64,000 nt of DNA from NCBI GenBank assembly GCA_021464415.1, contig CM038464.1, positions 52,999,328-53,063,327 on the forward strand. Direction: 5' to 3'. The position numbers and the translations under genes were made by a program. The DNA is from Lonicera japonica (lineage: Eukaryota; Streptophyta; Magnoliopsida; Dipsacales; Caprifoliaceae). Below, one piece after another: positions 36,986-48,800 of the stretch; position 1 is the first letter of the stretch; each line of letters starts with the position of its first letter. Under the pieces are notes generated by a model. That model had not been told where the DNA came from. It made no database searches and was given only the letters and a program-made list of their open reading frames with translations.

Positions 36986-39206
36986 AGTATCAAAGATACT
37001 AAGTCGTGCCCGATCCCATCATCTTCTTGTTTGCTTCAAGCACCATGGTACCTACATTCTATTAAAACATGGTGAGCCTAGGCATGGCAATGAGTCGTGT
37101 ATAGGTCGGATTTTGTATTGGGTTGAAATCGTGTTGGGTGAAAAGTATCTTCACCCGTACACGACCCATTTAATAAACTGGTGAAAAATTCAAATTCATA
37201 AGCAACCCATTTAATTAACGAATTACACGACCCAATTCGTTTTAACATGTTTAAGATAAACGGTTCGATTCGGGTTGTATACGAATAACATTTAGTGATC
37301 CGCTAATAATTTAATTAAATAATTAATCATTAAAATATACACACTTAACAATCTATATATATGCAACAACAATAACTAAAAACCATCGTATATTGTTATT
37401 GTGTTCGAATTTGAGAATTTGAAAAGTGGGAAATTTAGGGGGCGTGAAATCAGTGTGGAGAAAATGAAAGGTCATGATGGAAGGTAAAAGATTTAATACA
37501 AAATTTAAATTTTTTTTAAAAGCCTTAGGTAAATATTTGTTTATTATATATGAGTTACACAGGTTACTAACTGGTTTACAAGATCCGAAATTGACTCGCA
37601 TTCTTACCAAGTTAAACGGGTTTTATTTGGATCTCTCGAATTTACAAGAAATTGATTCGTTTAATAAATGGGTTTGACAAGTCAACCTGATTATTGATGT
37701 ACCAAGAAATTGCTATAATTTATAATGTTAATTTAGACATTAAAGAATATATATTATTTCTAATTTTTATATTTTTAATGTTTTTCAAGTGTTAGAAAAG
37801 AATTTGAAAAGATTAAGAAAAATAGAGAAATTAAAGATTGTGAAGGTGTTTAATACTTCTTGAAGCATAACTTTTTACTTGGAACTCCAAATACAATTCT
37901 ACAAATTTAAGTGACTCTACAAATTCCCTTTCACGTATTTATGCTAATTAACTCTACAAATTTAATGCTTTAATATTAAATACAATTCTTCCTATTGGAA
38001 GCCTATTTTAATTGATAAAAATAAATTTGAATTTTCATTATTTTTTGTTATATTTATCTTATGATTTGTTAAGAGCGGATATATGGTGTCTTTTGACGAA
38101 TATAGTGAGTGTTTTGACTTTATACATAAGTTTGGCTGTGGAAGAATTGTAATTGAATTTTATAAATTAATTACACCTGAATGATTTTATTTTTCACATT
38201 TAATAGACTCGAGAGACTAAATTAGTGCGAGATAAGAGTATAGTTTATGTGCATGAATACTTATGAAGATGATATTAAATATATGACTCTGAAACCCTAG
38301 TCAATTAATTCATTAATTTTATTATCTTACCTCATATTATTTAATTTAGTTCCATTACTTTAGTTTACATGCTTTGCGTTATTTATTTAATTTGCTTTAT
38401 TTAATTTGTTTTATTCCTATAAACTTTTATTAATTAGATTAGGAGTTCAGTGAAAAGTTAACAAAATAATTATAAAACATAATATTTGAGTCTATGTGGG
38501 ATCGACTTCGCTTACACACTACACTTTAAATTGATTCCCGCGCTTTCGAGTGTTTAAAATTTATCATAACAATTATGATCCGCACCCGTTAAGGGTTCAT
38601 CTAAACTCGGTAAATTCGTGTCGATTTTGTATTGTGTTATCATGTCGTGTTGTAAATTGCCAGGCCTAGGTGAGCCTATCGCTCAGTAGAGGGCGTCAGG
38701 GTACAATGTTAAAAATACTATTAATATGTGATTCAATTATAAATCTTAACTTATATACGTGCATGTGTATACATATGTGTAAATCCAAATTAAACATGGT
38801 AAAAGGTGCTCAATAACTATGCATGCTCGTGCATATGCAAATACCACCTAACTTTATATGCCATGTGTTAACTCAATATTGATACTCCGATCCATGCTAA
38901 TAAAATTGAATCATGCCGAAAGCCAATATCATTGCTGAATAGGGAATAGCTCCATTATAAGGACCACGGTGTCCCATGTGATAGATTAAAACATAATGCT
39001 CTACCGTTGTCTAGATTCTTGGACCCCTCACTGCTGGCTTTTGATAGCCATCATTGCTTACCCTCCGAAAGTTTAGGAATTTTCAACTCAAGGGGTACCA
39101 AACTCCATTTATTTTCATCTTGGCAATCTACCCCTTTATATTAATCATTGTAGAGTTGTCCTGATAGAATAACTAGAGAGATATCATATATAATCCTATG
39201 AATTTT
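36986..39206 (-). repeat. Reverse-oriented LTR fragment, split by an hAT element
   Basis: On the minus strand, 39180-38680 and 37078-36990 align with 1200-1860 at the left of the window (for example the 'gagttgaaaat(t/c)cctaaac' block at about 39080). The hAT element at 37079-38668 interrupts it. Its right edge abuts the truncated MULE copy at 39207. Confidence 0.5.
37079..38668. mobile_element. hAT-type non-autonomous element, 1.59 kb
   Basis: A perfect 8-bp TSD GGTGAGCC (37071-37078 and 38669-38676) flanks short inverted ends: TAGGCATGGCAA on the left and, on the other strand, TAGGCCTGGCAA on the right. The ends carry repeated 'cgtgt', 'acacgaccca' and 'gggttgtat' blocks typical of hAT subterminal regions. 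No transposase frame is present. Confidence 0.85.
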
Positions 39207-39755
39207 AAAGCTTTCTTTTTGTTAAGTTGATGGTTTTTGGTTTTGTAAAGTGGAAAGCTTTATTTTTGTTAAGTTGGTCGATGCACATATTGAGATAAAA
39301 ATTAAGTGTAAAGTGAAATTGTTAGTGTTGTTTAAAAGGATTGTGTGCTACTATCCTTATTTTTTTATAAATGTGAAAATATAAAACCCCACATCCTTCA
39401 TTGTTTTGTGAAGTGCAAATGTAATGACTGCCATTTCTTGATTTGCAACTGTAAAGTGCTACTATCCTTATATATATATGTTGTTTTGGTTAAATTGTAC
39501 TAATGTAATTTCATGAGTTCTTCTTACGATTCACAATAAAGCATCATACAAGCATAGATCAAAAATTTGGAGAATTACACATCATTCATATCCAAAATAT
39601 AGCATTACACTTCATTTAAGTCATTATTAAGCAAAGCAGAGCATTATAGTTGATAGTTAAACAAAACAGAGCATTAAAGTTGATAGTTAAACAAAACAGA
39701 GCATTACATTACTTCAAAGTTAACAACTACTAATCAAACTAAGGTCATTAATCAA

Positions 39756-40150
39756 CTAATTAGACACACTATTACAAAGTAAAACAAAAATAATTTGCAC
39801 TGCCACGGCCAAAGAAATGCATAGTCATTTCTCTATTTTCTTGCTATTCATTATTTGCTGCTCATATTCAGTTATCCTCCTTAACAATCCAAGAATAATT
39901 TGGAGTACCCTAGCACACATTGGACGATTACCGCACTTGAAAAAGCCACATAAAACTTCAGCCTGAATGAAAAACATTTTCAACTTTAAAACAAAAATGG
40001 AAAAATTCTAAACATGAATATAAATGAAATGCATTTCTTTCATTCTTACGCCAAATAATTGGTAGCCCTTGAATCTTCTTCTCGGATTAGAATCAGTCCA
40101 CGAAGTTCTCACAACTGTTGCAGCCCGCAATTGCACAATATTGCATCCAT
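39756..40150 (-). pseudogene. Broken copy of the GRF/TM gene
   Basis: Same two-exon layout as 11916-12300. Exon 1 begins with the same MDAILCNCGL but loses one base soon after, shifting the frame. Exon 2 still has CGFF but then CGNRPMCAR, lacks the aligned Trp (an in-frame TGA before LCISLAV), and has about 12 extra bases encoding part of LLRRI. Not functional as it stands. Confidence 0.8.
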
Positions 40151-40305
40151 CTTCGTCAATTTTCTCTTTTCTTGGATTGAAAATGGTGATAAAGGTTGGT
40201 ATGCATATATATATATATATATGTAACATTTCTTATATGTATATAAATAGATATATGCCAAACAATGAATGTAAATTGAGGGAAATATGCCCGCCCAAAA
40301 TTATG

Positions 40306-40491
40306 CCCTTGCCATGTCGGTTTCAACTCTGATGCCACGCCATCCTCAGTTATGTGTTTGCTGGCTATGATTGACGGAAGGTCTAACTTGGATAACTAGT
40401 TATACTTTAAGGTTATAATTGCAACATTTATAAGTTTAGGGTTTAAGTTGCAAGTACCCCATAACTTCAGGGTTTTTTTTGCTAATTCCCT
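40306..40491 (+). repeat. MULE right terminal inverted repeat, second copy
   Basis: Reverse complement matches 4291-4475 over about 180 bp with few differences. It is better preserved than the right repeat of the full MULE. Confidence 0.85.
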
Positions 40492-41193
40492 TGATTTGGA
40501 TGAATGATGATGATGATGATGAAAACAAGAATTTTTATTTAATGAGGTTAATTTGGGTTTAAGTGATTTGGAGTTATTAATTATTAATAATTTTAGTTTA
40601 ATATTTTAACCATTAATTGGCAATAAAAAAAGTGGTGTGTGTCAATAGTGTTGTTAGCCTCTTTTTTCAAGATGGAGTGTTAAAGAGTAAAATAGTGCGT
40701 ATCAATAGTATCCCTTAAAAGTAAAGTGTGATTTATGTTTTTCGAAATGTAGTATGAGAGTTGGTGGCATTAAAATAATAGAATTATATGTTTTTCAATA
40801 TAAAATAAATCTTAAATAATATTATAAAAGCAAAAAAAATGCATCTTTGGTTTAAAACATTATTAAAAAATTCAATATATAGTACCAGTAATATATATTT
40901 CGCTATTTAAAAGTCAATTCCCGATGCCATCCTTAAAATAAGTTAAAAGGAGTTTCATTGAAAATTTACATAAGTCAAAGAAAACTATGAATTTAATACA
41001 AATGAGTTATTTATGTGTATATATATATTCATATGTATGTTATATATGCGCTATATATACAGTGCCAATTTGTTGATAAACTAATATTCGGGGAGATAAT
41101 AAAAATTTCACTCGCGTTTAAATAATTGTAAAAATGTTTTCTGTATTTTGGGTTTTATTTGTTAACAACACAAAAAATGTTAAAAATAATAAT
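40492..41193 (+). repeat. Duplicated UGT flanks without the UGT
   Basis: 40496-40890 corresponds to 15825-16245 (UGT promoter with TATA), and 40935-41101 to 18590-18770 (UGT 3' flank). Only about 50 bp of other sequence lies between. The UGT exons, intron and UTRs are absent. A (GAT)n run is at 40503-40521. Confidence 0.75.
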
Positions 41194-42090
41194 TAATGGT
41201 GCAAATTACTAATTCAATTTACCCTACCAACCTCGAGCTGACACGTGGTCATCCACCTCAGCTATCGGGCCTGTTTATGTAAAAAGAGCTCGGAGGAGCC
41301 ATATTATGACTTCGTAAAAAGGATAGAGCCCTTCAAGGGCTGAGTACCCGTACAAAGGTTAATTACTTACGACAAATTATGAGACCCGAGATCTGGAGCT
41401 CTTTCGACGAGCTCCGAAGCCTTCTCTTTCTCTCTCGCCCAACCACTCTGCCAGAGTGATTAGCGAAGGCATGTGCGACTGTCATCTGTTCTGCAGAGCG
41501 CGCAAAACTTTTCTCACCTTCATTAAATGCACACCAACCGCATTTAATACACGAAAATTAATGGAGAAGCAAGGTCAGAGGTGGTACTGATAGAAGCATG
41601 GCTCCAGACCTACTCTAGAGCTCTGGCCACACGTCTCCTTCAGTCATTTATATACAAGAAGCATTTACTTCTCCCAACAACCAAGTGATCATCAAGTTTC
41701 CTTTGGGAAGAATTTGAGAGAGACAAAACACAACACAAAGAAGCACAAAAAGACAAAAGCAGAGCTCGGTAGCTGGCTTCAGGGCTCCTCAGTTAGAGAG
41801 ACTAAATTGTTGTTAGCTTAGCCATCCTCTTATTGTAATATTGAGAAAATAGAATTGCTAGAGAGATTTTTTTTAAGTTTGTAACACTTGTATTATTAAT
41901 ACAAGGCAAATCAAGCTCCTAACTCCATTCCATAGGGGAGGATTAACCCGTATCTTCATACGAGGCTAACATCCTCTATAAATCCTTGACTCTCTTAAAT
42001 TCAACACCTTTACTTTTATTGTTCAAATTATTTGTCATAAACTTTTGTCTGTGTGGTCTAAAATACCCTTTACAGTTTTTAGCACCAACA
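41194..42090 (+). repeat. Tat-type gypsy 5' LTR
   Basis: About 897 bp, ending AGCACCAACA. TATA 'tttatataca' at about 41648. Its reverse-complement partner is 44342-45233, with clear but diverged similarity (for example 'caagctcctaactc'). Followed by a degenerate primer-binding site TGGCACTGTCTGTAGAAA at about 42094-42111. The left boundary is set by alignment, since the first TG may be mutated. Confidence 0.7.
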
Positions 42091-42110
42091 GTTTGGCACT
42101 GTCTGTAGAA

Positions 42111-43340
42111 ATGACAGTTTTCTCAAAGTCACATACCTCCCCTGAAGCTAAAAAAACACCCAAAGAATTTACTATGTCTTCAAGACAAACTCAGTCAGAC
42201 CCTATATTGGCCCTACAAGAACGGTAAGCCGCTCTTCAAATCCAAATTGATAGACTCTTAGCCCAGAGGTAAAATCCCCAAGCTAGCACGAGAAGCAGGT
42301 CGTTTTCAACCTCCATATTTAACAGTGTTTGCCCAATCACTCCTCGAGTCCCAGTCAGAGAAAGACTTGGAGGCCGTGCCAGAGGATCAGAGGCGAACTG
42401 CTGCAGAAATGGTGAGCTCGAATCCCGCCACTTCGACGCTAATCAGGAAACCTCGTACGAAGAAGTCCTGGTCTCGCTTCCTCCTCCACCAGCAAGAGAT
42501 CCACGGATTAACAAGGCTCGCAAAAGATGCCTAGACGAAGCTTCGCGACACCGGAGTCCAAGCGTAGGCCTACCTCCCCTCCCGTCAAATCGAACTCTAG
42601 GGCGAGAGGTGGAAGTCAGACCTAGGGGATCTGTTTTTAATAGGATCTCTCACAGAAAGTCGATCAAATAAGTCAAGAAAAGATTGATGTCAAAAATGGA
42701 GGCCCAAATGGCAGAGGTGATATTAACCGTGGGTCATTTGGCAGGGAGCTTGGCAGCAGCTCTGGTTAGAGACTAAAACTCTCCATTTACGAATCACATT
42801 CAGAATTTTTCGATCCTAAAAAAATTTAGACTCCCAGGGCTAGAATCATACGATGGAACCACTGACCCAGTGGATCATTGGCAGCAATACGAAAACATGA
42901 TGGGACTCTAGAATGTCCTAGATGGCATGACATGCAGGGCTTTCGTCATTACTCTAAAAGGAGCAGCCCAAACGTGGTGCAACAACCTGCTGCCAGGGTC
43001 AGTCTCGAGCTCGCAGGAGCTCGGTACCAAGTTTATTTCACATTTCGTGGGAACCAAGCGACAATCCAGGACCTCCACTCACCTCTTCACCGTAAAATAG
43101 AGACCTACCGAGAGCCTGAAAGAAAATGCTCGCCGTTTTAACTAAGAAAGCTTCATGGTCATCGACCTGAACGAAGGATTGGCTGTGGCAGCCTTTATGG
43201 AGGGGGTAACGTCCTCATACTGCCTCATGACGCTGGAACGAATGGCCCCAGAGACAATGTTTGAGCTCTTAGACGAGGTCAACAAGCAGGTCAGGGTAGA
43301 GGAAACTTTGCAAGGAAGAAATCGGTAGAGCCTGTTGATC
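42111..43340 (+). pseudogene. Tat-type gag, degenerate
   Basis: The Retrotrans_gag core is readable at about 42800-43320: FRLPGLESYDGTTDPVDHW, then GMTCRAFVITLKGAAQTW, then GLAVAAFMEGV and LLDEVNKQVRVEE. Several stops (for example at 42890, 43097, 43139) interrupt it. Upstream are short gag-N fragments from 42111. Pol would follow but the sequence runs into the assembly gap. Confidence 0.8.
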
Positions 43341-43483
43341 TTTTTGTACTCCTCCAAGCGCCAAAGGGGAGACAGCCCACCCCATGGCCAGGAGAAAGAG
43401 GGTAAGGAGGGTAAGAAAGAAGCGGACAAAACCTAACCAAAAGATAGCAGGGCACGTTAACAGTTTACTCCTTTGACAGCCCC

Positions 43484-43583
43484 NNNNNNNNNNNNNNNNN
43501 NNNNNNNNNNNNNNNNNNNNNNNNNNNNNNNNNNNNNNNNNNNNNNNNNNNNNNNNNNNNNNNNNNNNNNNNNNNNNNNNNNN
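43484..43583. other. Assembly gap (100 N)
   Basis: Exactly 100 N, the conventional size for a gap of unknown length. It lies between two opposite-facing Tat-type half elements. Confidence 0.99.
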
Positions 43584-44341
43584 ATAAAATCTTCCAAAAG
43601 CCGTTATTATCAACACCAAAACGCAAACAAGAAAAAGCAAAATAAGAGAAAAAATAACTTAACAAATTAATATAGATTTTTATAACCTTGAGTTAGATTT
43701 CTACCCAAAAACGCAAATATACTCTTCTCCATTTTAATCGATAAATGGTACTCGAGAAAGACCTTTATGTCCAAGAGAAAGGAGGTTGATCGAACTGGAA
43801 TTGAATTGCATATACTACGAAAGGCTTGAAAATGGGTGTGAAAGATAAGAAATTGGGAGGGAAAATTCGTTGAGAGACTATATGAGTAGGAGCCGAAGGT
43901 CATCATTGAAAGCATCGGCGTGACAGTTTTTTGATGATTCAATATATACCGACTTTTTAAAAAATTCTAGCATCAATAAGTAAAAGATAATGATCTTATC
44001 TTTGAAATGAGGTTTAATTTAATTAATAATGTTAGAAAAAATAAATTTAGTAGGTAATAGTTTAGATTTTGCCTATCTTATTTCATGAAAAAAATTGTGA
44101 TTTGTCACCTTAAATTAGACTATTGCAAATTTATAGTGAAGGGTGGACTCTATATGAGTATTTTAGCACTTCAAATTGATATATCATAATATTTAAATTA
44201 CGTTATATTTTGACCTTATCTTGAAATGTTATAATATCACAAAGGAGCGTATATAACCGTTGCCCACCTTGGCATAAATTTCTAACTTCGCCACTGGAGT
44301 GAGATGTCTTAGATGGACCTAATACTAGGAGTGAAGATAAT
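43584..44341. other. Unassigned sequence between gap and inverted LTR
   Basis: No TE hallmark was recognised. A 91-codon minus-strand frame (43942-43667) starts MNHQKTVTPMLSMM and contains a possible donor AAG|GTTATA near 43686, so it could be a first exon running toward the gap. No homology is recognised and this is weak. Confidence 0.35.
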
Positions 44342-45233
44342 TGTTGGTGTGGAAATCTAAATCTAGAGCAAGTCTATTCCCGGCCACATAGTTAAATGAT
44401 TGAACAAATGATAAAGATAATAATTAACTAAACAGAACAAGACAAGAATGTATAGAGGATGTTTGCCCTATATGCGAATATGGGTTACTCCTCCTCTTGT
44501 GAATAGAGTTAGGAGCTCGAGGTGCTTTGTATTATAATGATTAAACTCAGATTACAAGCAAACAATTTCTTTCTAGTTATTCTATCCTCACGATATTACA
44601 ATTGGAGGAATTCTAAGCCACTTAGAGCCTGATTTCCCTAAGCTGGGAGCTCTGTTGTGTGCTTCAGAGATCTATCTCTCTCTGTATATATCTCTTGGAT
44701 ACTGTAGCTATGTAGTAAGACTCTTGCAATAAAAACTTGATTATTTTCTTACTTGGTTGTTGAAGGAAGTAAATGCTTCCCATATATATATATGATAGAG
44801 AGGGAAGTTTGTGGGAGAGCCCGCAAAGTAGGTCCAAGGCCATCCCTGGTCATCATCAACTATGACCTTACTTTTCCATGTATTTCAGTGCATTAATGCA
44901 ATTGGTGTGCATTTAATGAAGTTGAGGGAGGCTTTGTGGCGCTGTCGGAATTGGTAGCAGTTGCACATGCTATCTGCACCTATTTTGAGATAGTGGTCGA
45001 TTAGAGATCTCAAAAGCTCGTTGGAAGAGCTCTAGCATTTGATTTCCAAAATCGAGTGTGTGAAGACAATGCTTAGGTCCAATACACATGCATTCCAAAG
45101 CTCGGGCTCCTAAGTGGTGCTCAAGCCAGAACTTTCGAGCTTCATTTCCATGGTGGTATTGACTGCTAACGTGGGCAGCCACGTGTCTTCTTATAACTAG
45201 CGGAGTAAAACTATTTATTAATTTACTCTATCA
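44342..45233 (-). repeat. Tat-type gypsy LTR, inverted (3' LTR of the right half-element)
   Basis: Read on the minus strand it starts TGATAGAGTAAATT and ends CAACA. A G-rich tract ATGGGGCGAT precedes its start on that strand, as a polypurine tract would. 892 bp. It matches 41194-42090 in reverse complement. Confidence 0.75.
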
Positions 45234-45590
45234 ATCGCCCCATATTTTTGCCATTTAGCTCAAAGGAGCTTATTGGGGACGATAAGCTCTTTTTGGAGGT
45301 CTAGTAAAGCTCTAAACTTTGACGAATGTGCTATTTGGAGCATGAATTTTGATAAACGATCAAGTATGATGATCTTGTCAATTACGATGGGGAATGTTTG
45401 AACACTTGATCTCGTGAGTCTCATTTATCTTCTCAAATCATCATTTGGAGCTCTTTATTAGGCCTTTACCTTTTGGGGAGATCGTGTCTATCCATTACAT
45501 TTTTTTTGGAGAATGTGTAAACGTACTATAGTGAATCTTCTGGGTGGATGGTTATACCTTTGAGTGGACGGTTAACTTTTCCCACACACC

Positions 45591-45598
45591 TTATATAA
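45591..45598 (+). promoter_or_regulatory. TATA box of the antisense extra ORF
   Basis: TTATATAAAC lies about 225 bp before the ATG at 45817, in plus orientation, opposite to the retrotransposon that contains it. A C/T-rich leader-like region follows. Confidence 0.5.
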
Positions 45599-45816
45599 AC
45601 CCTCTAGACTCAGGAAAAATTTTACTTTATCTTTCTTAAACCCTAGGCGCCTAAGAGCTAAGAAATCCCAAGTTATTTTCTTCTCCTGCTAGTCTGGCCT
45701 ACAGAGGTCCCTTAGAAATCTCTTTCAAAAGATTTTCAAGCGTTCCCCTTGAGGATCTTGTTAAGTCAGTCCACCACTTTGCACCTTCGACCTTTCTTCG
45801 TACCATAGCCTTTCTG

Positions 45817-48800
45817 ATGGAGCGCTTGATAAATCAAGGGCAAAAACGTTGAGATCCACCTCATAGTGAGGTTGGTTCTTCCTCCAGCGCAGCTTCGGCT
45901 GTGACTCCTTCAGTTAAGACCATTAGCATAAATAACAGTGATATGCACATAACCACCATATTCATTCCCCCCATAATTGAGTCTTCTAAGGATGCCGTCA
46001 AGGCGTACTCAGAGTATATCAACTATTTGACTATATTCTCCATCTTCTCCATATTCTTCTAACAAACATCTCGCCGTTCAGGGAGAAATATTAAATCCCA
46101 GTAAGTGTCAAGATCAGAGCTCCAAACTCAAAAGAAAAAGCCTGCTATTACAGACTAGGGGAAGTCTGCTTCTATGAGTCTGCCTTCTAGCACAGGCTTA
46201 GATTCCCAATGGAAGCCGTCTGAGAGTGCTCTTGGCCGCCTTGGACCTTGCTCCTGTGCAAGTTCCTCCCAATATATGGAGTTGCTTGATAAGGTCCATT
46301 CTTATTTTCAGGGCTATCTCTACTGGCAGTCATGAGATCTTCGTTGACGAGTTCCCTTCCTTATTCCAATACAAGCATAATAGTCAGCATAATAAGGGAA
46401 CCCTCAAGTATCCTTCAAGGCTGGGAGCTCCTAAGATTAACCAAGATCTCCCGAGTAGCATATCAAACTGGAAGAAGAGGTACTTCTATGTTTCTGGAAC
46501 TGGTTGAGAGTACAAGTCATAGTGCCCCAACATAGTTGACCTTAAGACTTAGTTTATTGAACCAAATTCAATATGTAAGCCTTCGAGCTCTTGCTTTCTC
46601 TTATTCTTTGCCCTCTTCATAATATTTAAACTAACTATCTATTCTGTTTGGATCCTTATGAAAATGAGACCCGGACCAGTCGCTGGTGGGTATATAAATG
46701 ACACCAAGAGGTTCTTCGTGAAGAATTACTCCAAGATCACTATACTAGAGATGCTCCGGCGCTTCGAGTTCGGTCTCGAACCTAGAGACACGGATCTAGC
46801 CATCCAGACTTTAGAGGAGCTCAAACTTAACCAGCCCTTTATGGTACTTGCTGAGTTTCCCTCCTCTACTATGATAGTATAGACCTCTAAAGATGGGTTC
46901 GTAGCTCCCCCAACCATCAAAAGGGTGGAAGAGGAAGAAGAGGTCCAAACATCCCTGGTAATTATGTAGAGGAGGCACCTTTGAACATCCCCCTTTTGCA
47001 CTAAATTATTTTTTTGCCTCCATCAAGTAAGTTATCCTTTCACGAAAACATCTCTTTAGCTTATATAAAGCTCCTTCTTTCTATTATGATATTTTCAGTG
47101 TGTTGGTTGTAGATAGACCTCTAATGATTAACTCTAAGAGAGCTACCAGAAAGAAAAGGACCCTCCAGAGAAGCCCTCATGCTACTACGAGGTCCAAGGC
47201 AAATGAGGGGACCCCTGTCCCAATTCCTCATCCTCAGGCGTAGGCAGATGTGTCGTCTGCTCCAAAGCGGGACATAGACCAGGAAGCGACCGTCAGTTCA
47301 TTCGTGGACTTGATGACGAGCTCCCTGGCCAATCTCCCACCCCTAAGTTTTCAGAAGACTCCAAGACACAAATGTTTCACCCTCCTCCCCAGAAGGAGCT
47401 TCTCTTATCAAAGTTGTTTACAAATAAGGAGTGTATGACGATGAGGACATACAAGAGATAAATCCCACCATAGCTCACCATCAATCAGTTTTTAGGGTTG
47501 GGCCCAGTACCATTATTCTTGATACCTCTAGGACAGATGGTTTCGGTTTCTTCATACCGGGAGTGACTCTACCCCTCTAGGCGAAAGCATGCTCTAGAAT
47601 GCAAGGGAGGCAGGCACCAGCAAGGTGACTAATGAGTTTCGAATTTCTTATGAGTCAGGTAAATGCTTATTCTACCTTTCAGAAGATTTTGTTTCCCTTT
47701 TTCTTTGAGCTCTACTCGACCCTCCATGTGGCTCAGGAGGGAGCTGGTCACTAGCCGCTCTATGGTGCCTTGGAGAAGGCCCAAAATGACCTCAAAGAGT
47801 TATGGGCTGATCACGATAAGGCCTTGGCCCTAACTGAAAGATACAATAATGAATCTGCCAGTTTGAGGGCAGCCCTAGAACAGGCGCACAAAACTATAGA
47901 ACTTAAGCACAAAGGAAGAAATTAAGCCCATAAGCTCATAGAGCTTGAACGAGAAGGCAAGGAAGAGGCCAGGAACAATATCAAAGAGCTCCAGATAGAG
48001 CTAGGGGTCAAGTAGAAGGAGCTATCCACTACCTTCTAACACAACGAGGCCATGAAGAATCAGGTCTCTAAGCTGGAATAGGAAACCAAATACCTTAAAG
48101 ACTCAATTTCTACCATTAAGCTACATGCTGTGGATAATTTATATGCTCAAGGAGGCCCACACTTGAAGATCAATGAAGCCAATATAGTCGGCTTTTACAA
48201 AGCTCGTGATCTCCCCCTTGACCAGCCTGATAATATTGAGGGCATCGAGCTCCCTACTGAGATGAATGTAACTCCAGAGCTTGAGGCCAAGATTTTAGAG
48301 AAAAAGGGGGTGATTGAGCCCAAAAATTATATTTCTAATCTCTTAAACAAGGCTCAATTAGCTTTTAGTTACTGCATAAAATCAAAAATTGCATGTAAAT
48401 TCAGTTTAAGCGTGAAAAAAAGGCATTGCATTGTATTCTTGTGTTACTAAGACATTTTGCAGGCCTAAAGTGGTTAAGCAAATGAGGTTAAATGCAAGAA
48501 ATAAGTTTGAATGAGGAAAAGTGCAAGAAGAAGGCCCGAAGAAAAAATCAATATCCATTTCGAGTCCTGGTACGAGAAAAATTCCGCAAACTATCCCCAA
48601 AGTACTAGCAAGAAGATAATAAGTAAGTCCCCAAGTATAAATGAAGTGAAAGCAAGTGTCCAAGAGTGATTCCAAGAGAAAAGAAGCTCAATTGAATTGA
48701 TTCTTGAAGTTTTTGAAGAAAACCAAGAATTGCCATAAGAAGCCCGAAGTTGTAGTTGATTAAATTTTTTATCCACTGAGAATTTGAAAGAAATCTCAAG

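Larger units (their letters stand above)
39207..40491 (+). mobile_element. Second MULE copy, 3' end only
   Basis: Matches 11397-12349 plus 15436-15810 without the nested solo LTRs, so it keeps the empty target site. The left end is cut within the last transposase exon. The right end reaches GCTAATTCCCT and is followed by TGATTTGGA (40492-40500), one mismatch from TGATTTAGA left of the intact MULE. The shared flank beyond the end shows this is a duplicated locus, not an independent insertion. Confidence 0.85.

Noticed and set aside
37353..37610. 85-codon minus frame in the hAT element
   Set aside because: No transposase motif (no hAT dimerisation or BED-finger pattern).
43269..43640. Frames spanning the N run
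   Set aside because: They contain undetermined bases; not real coding evidence.
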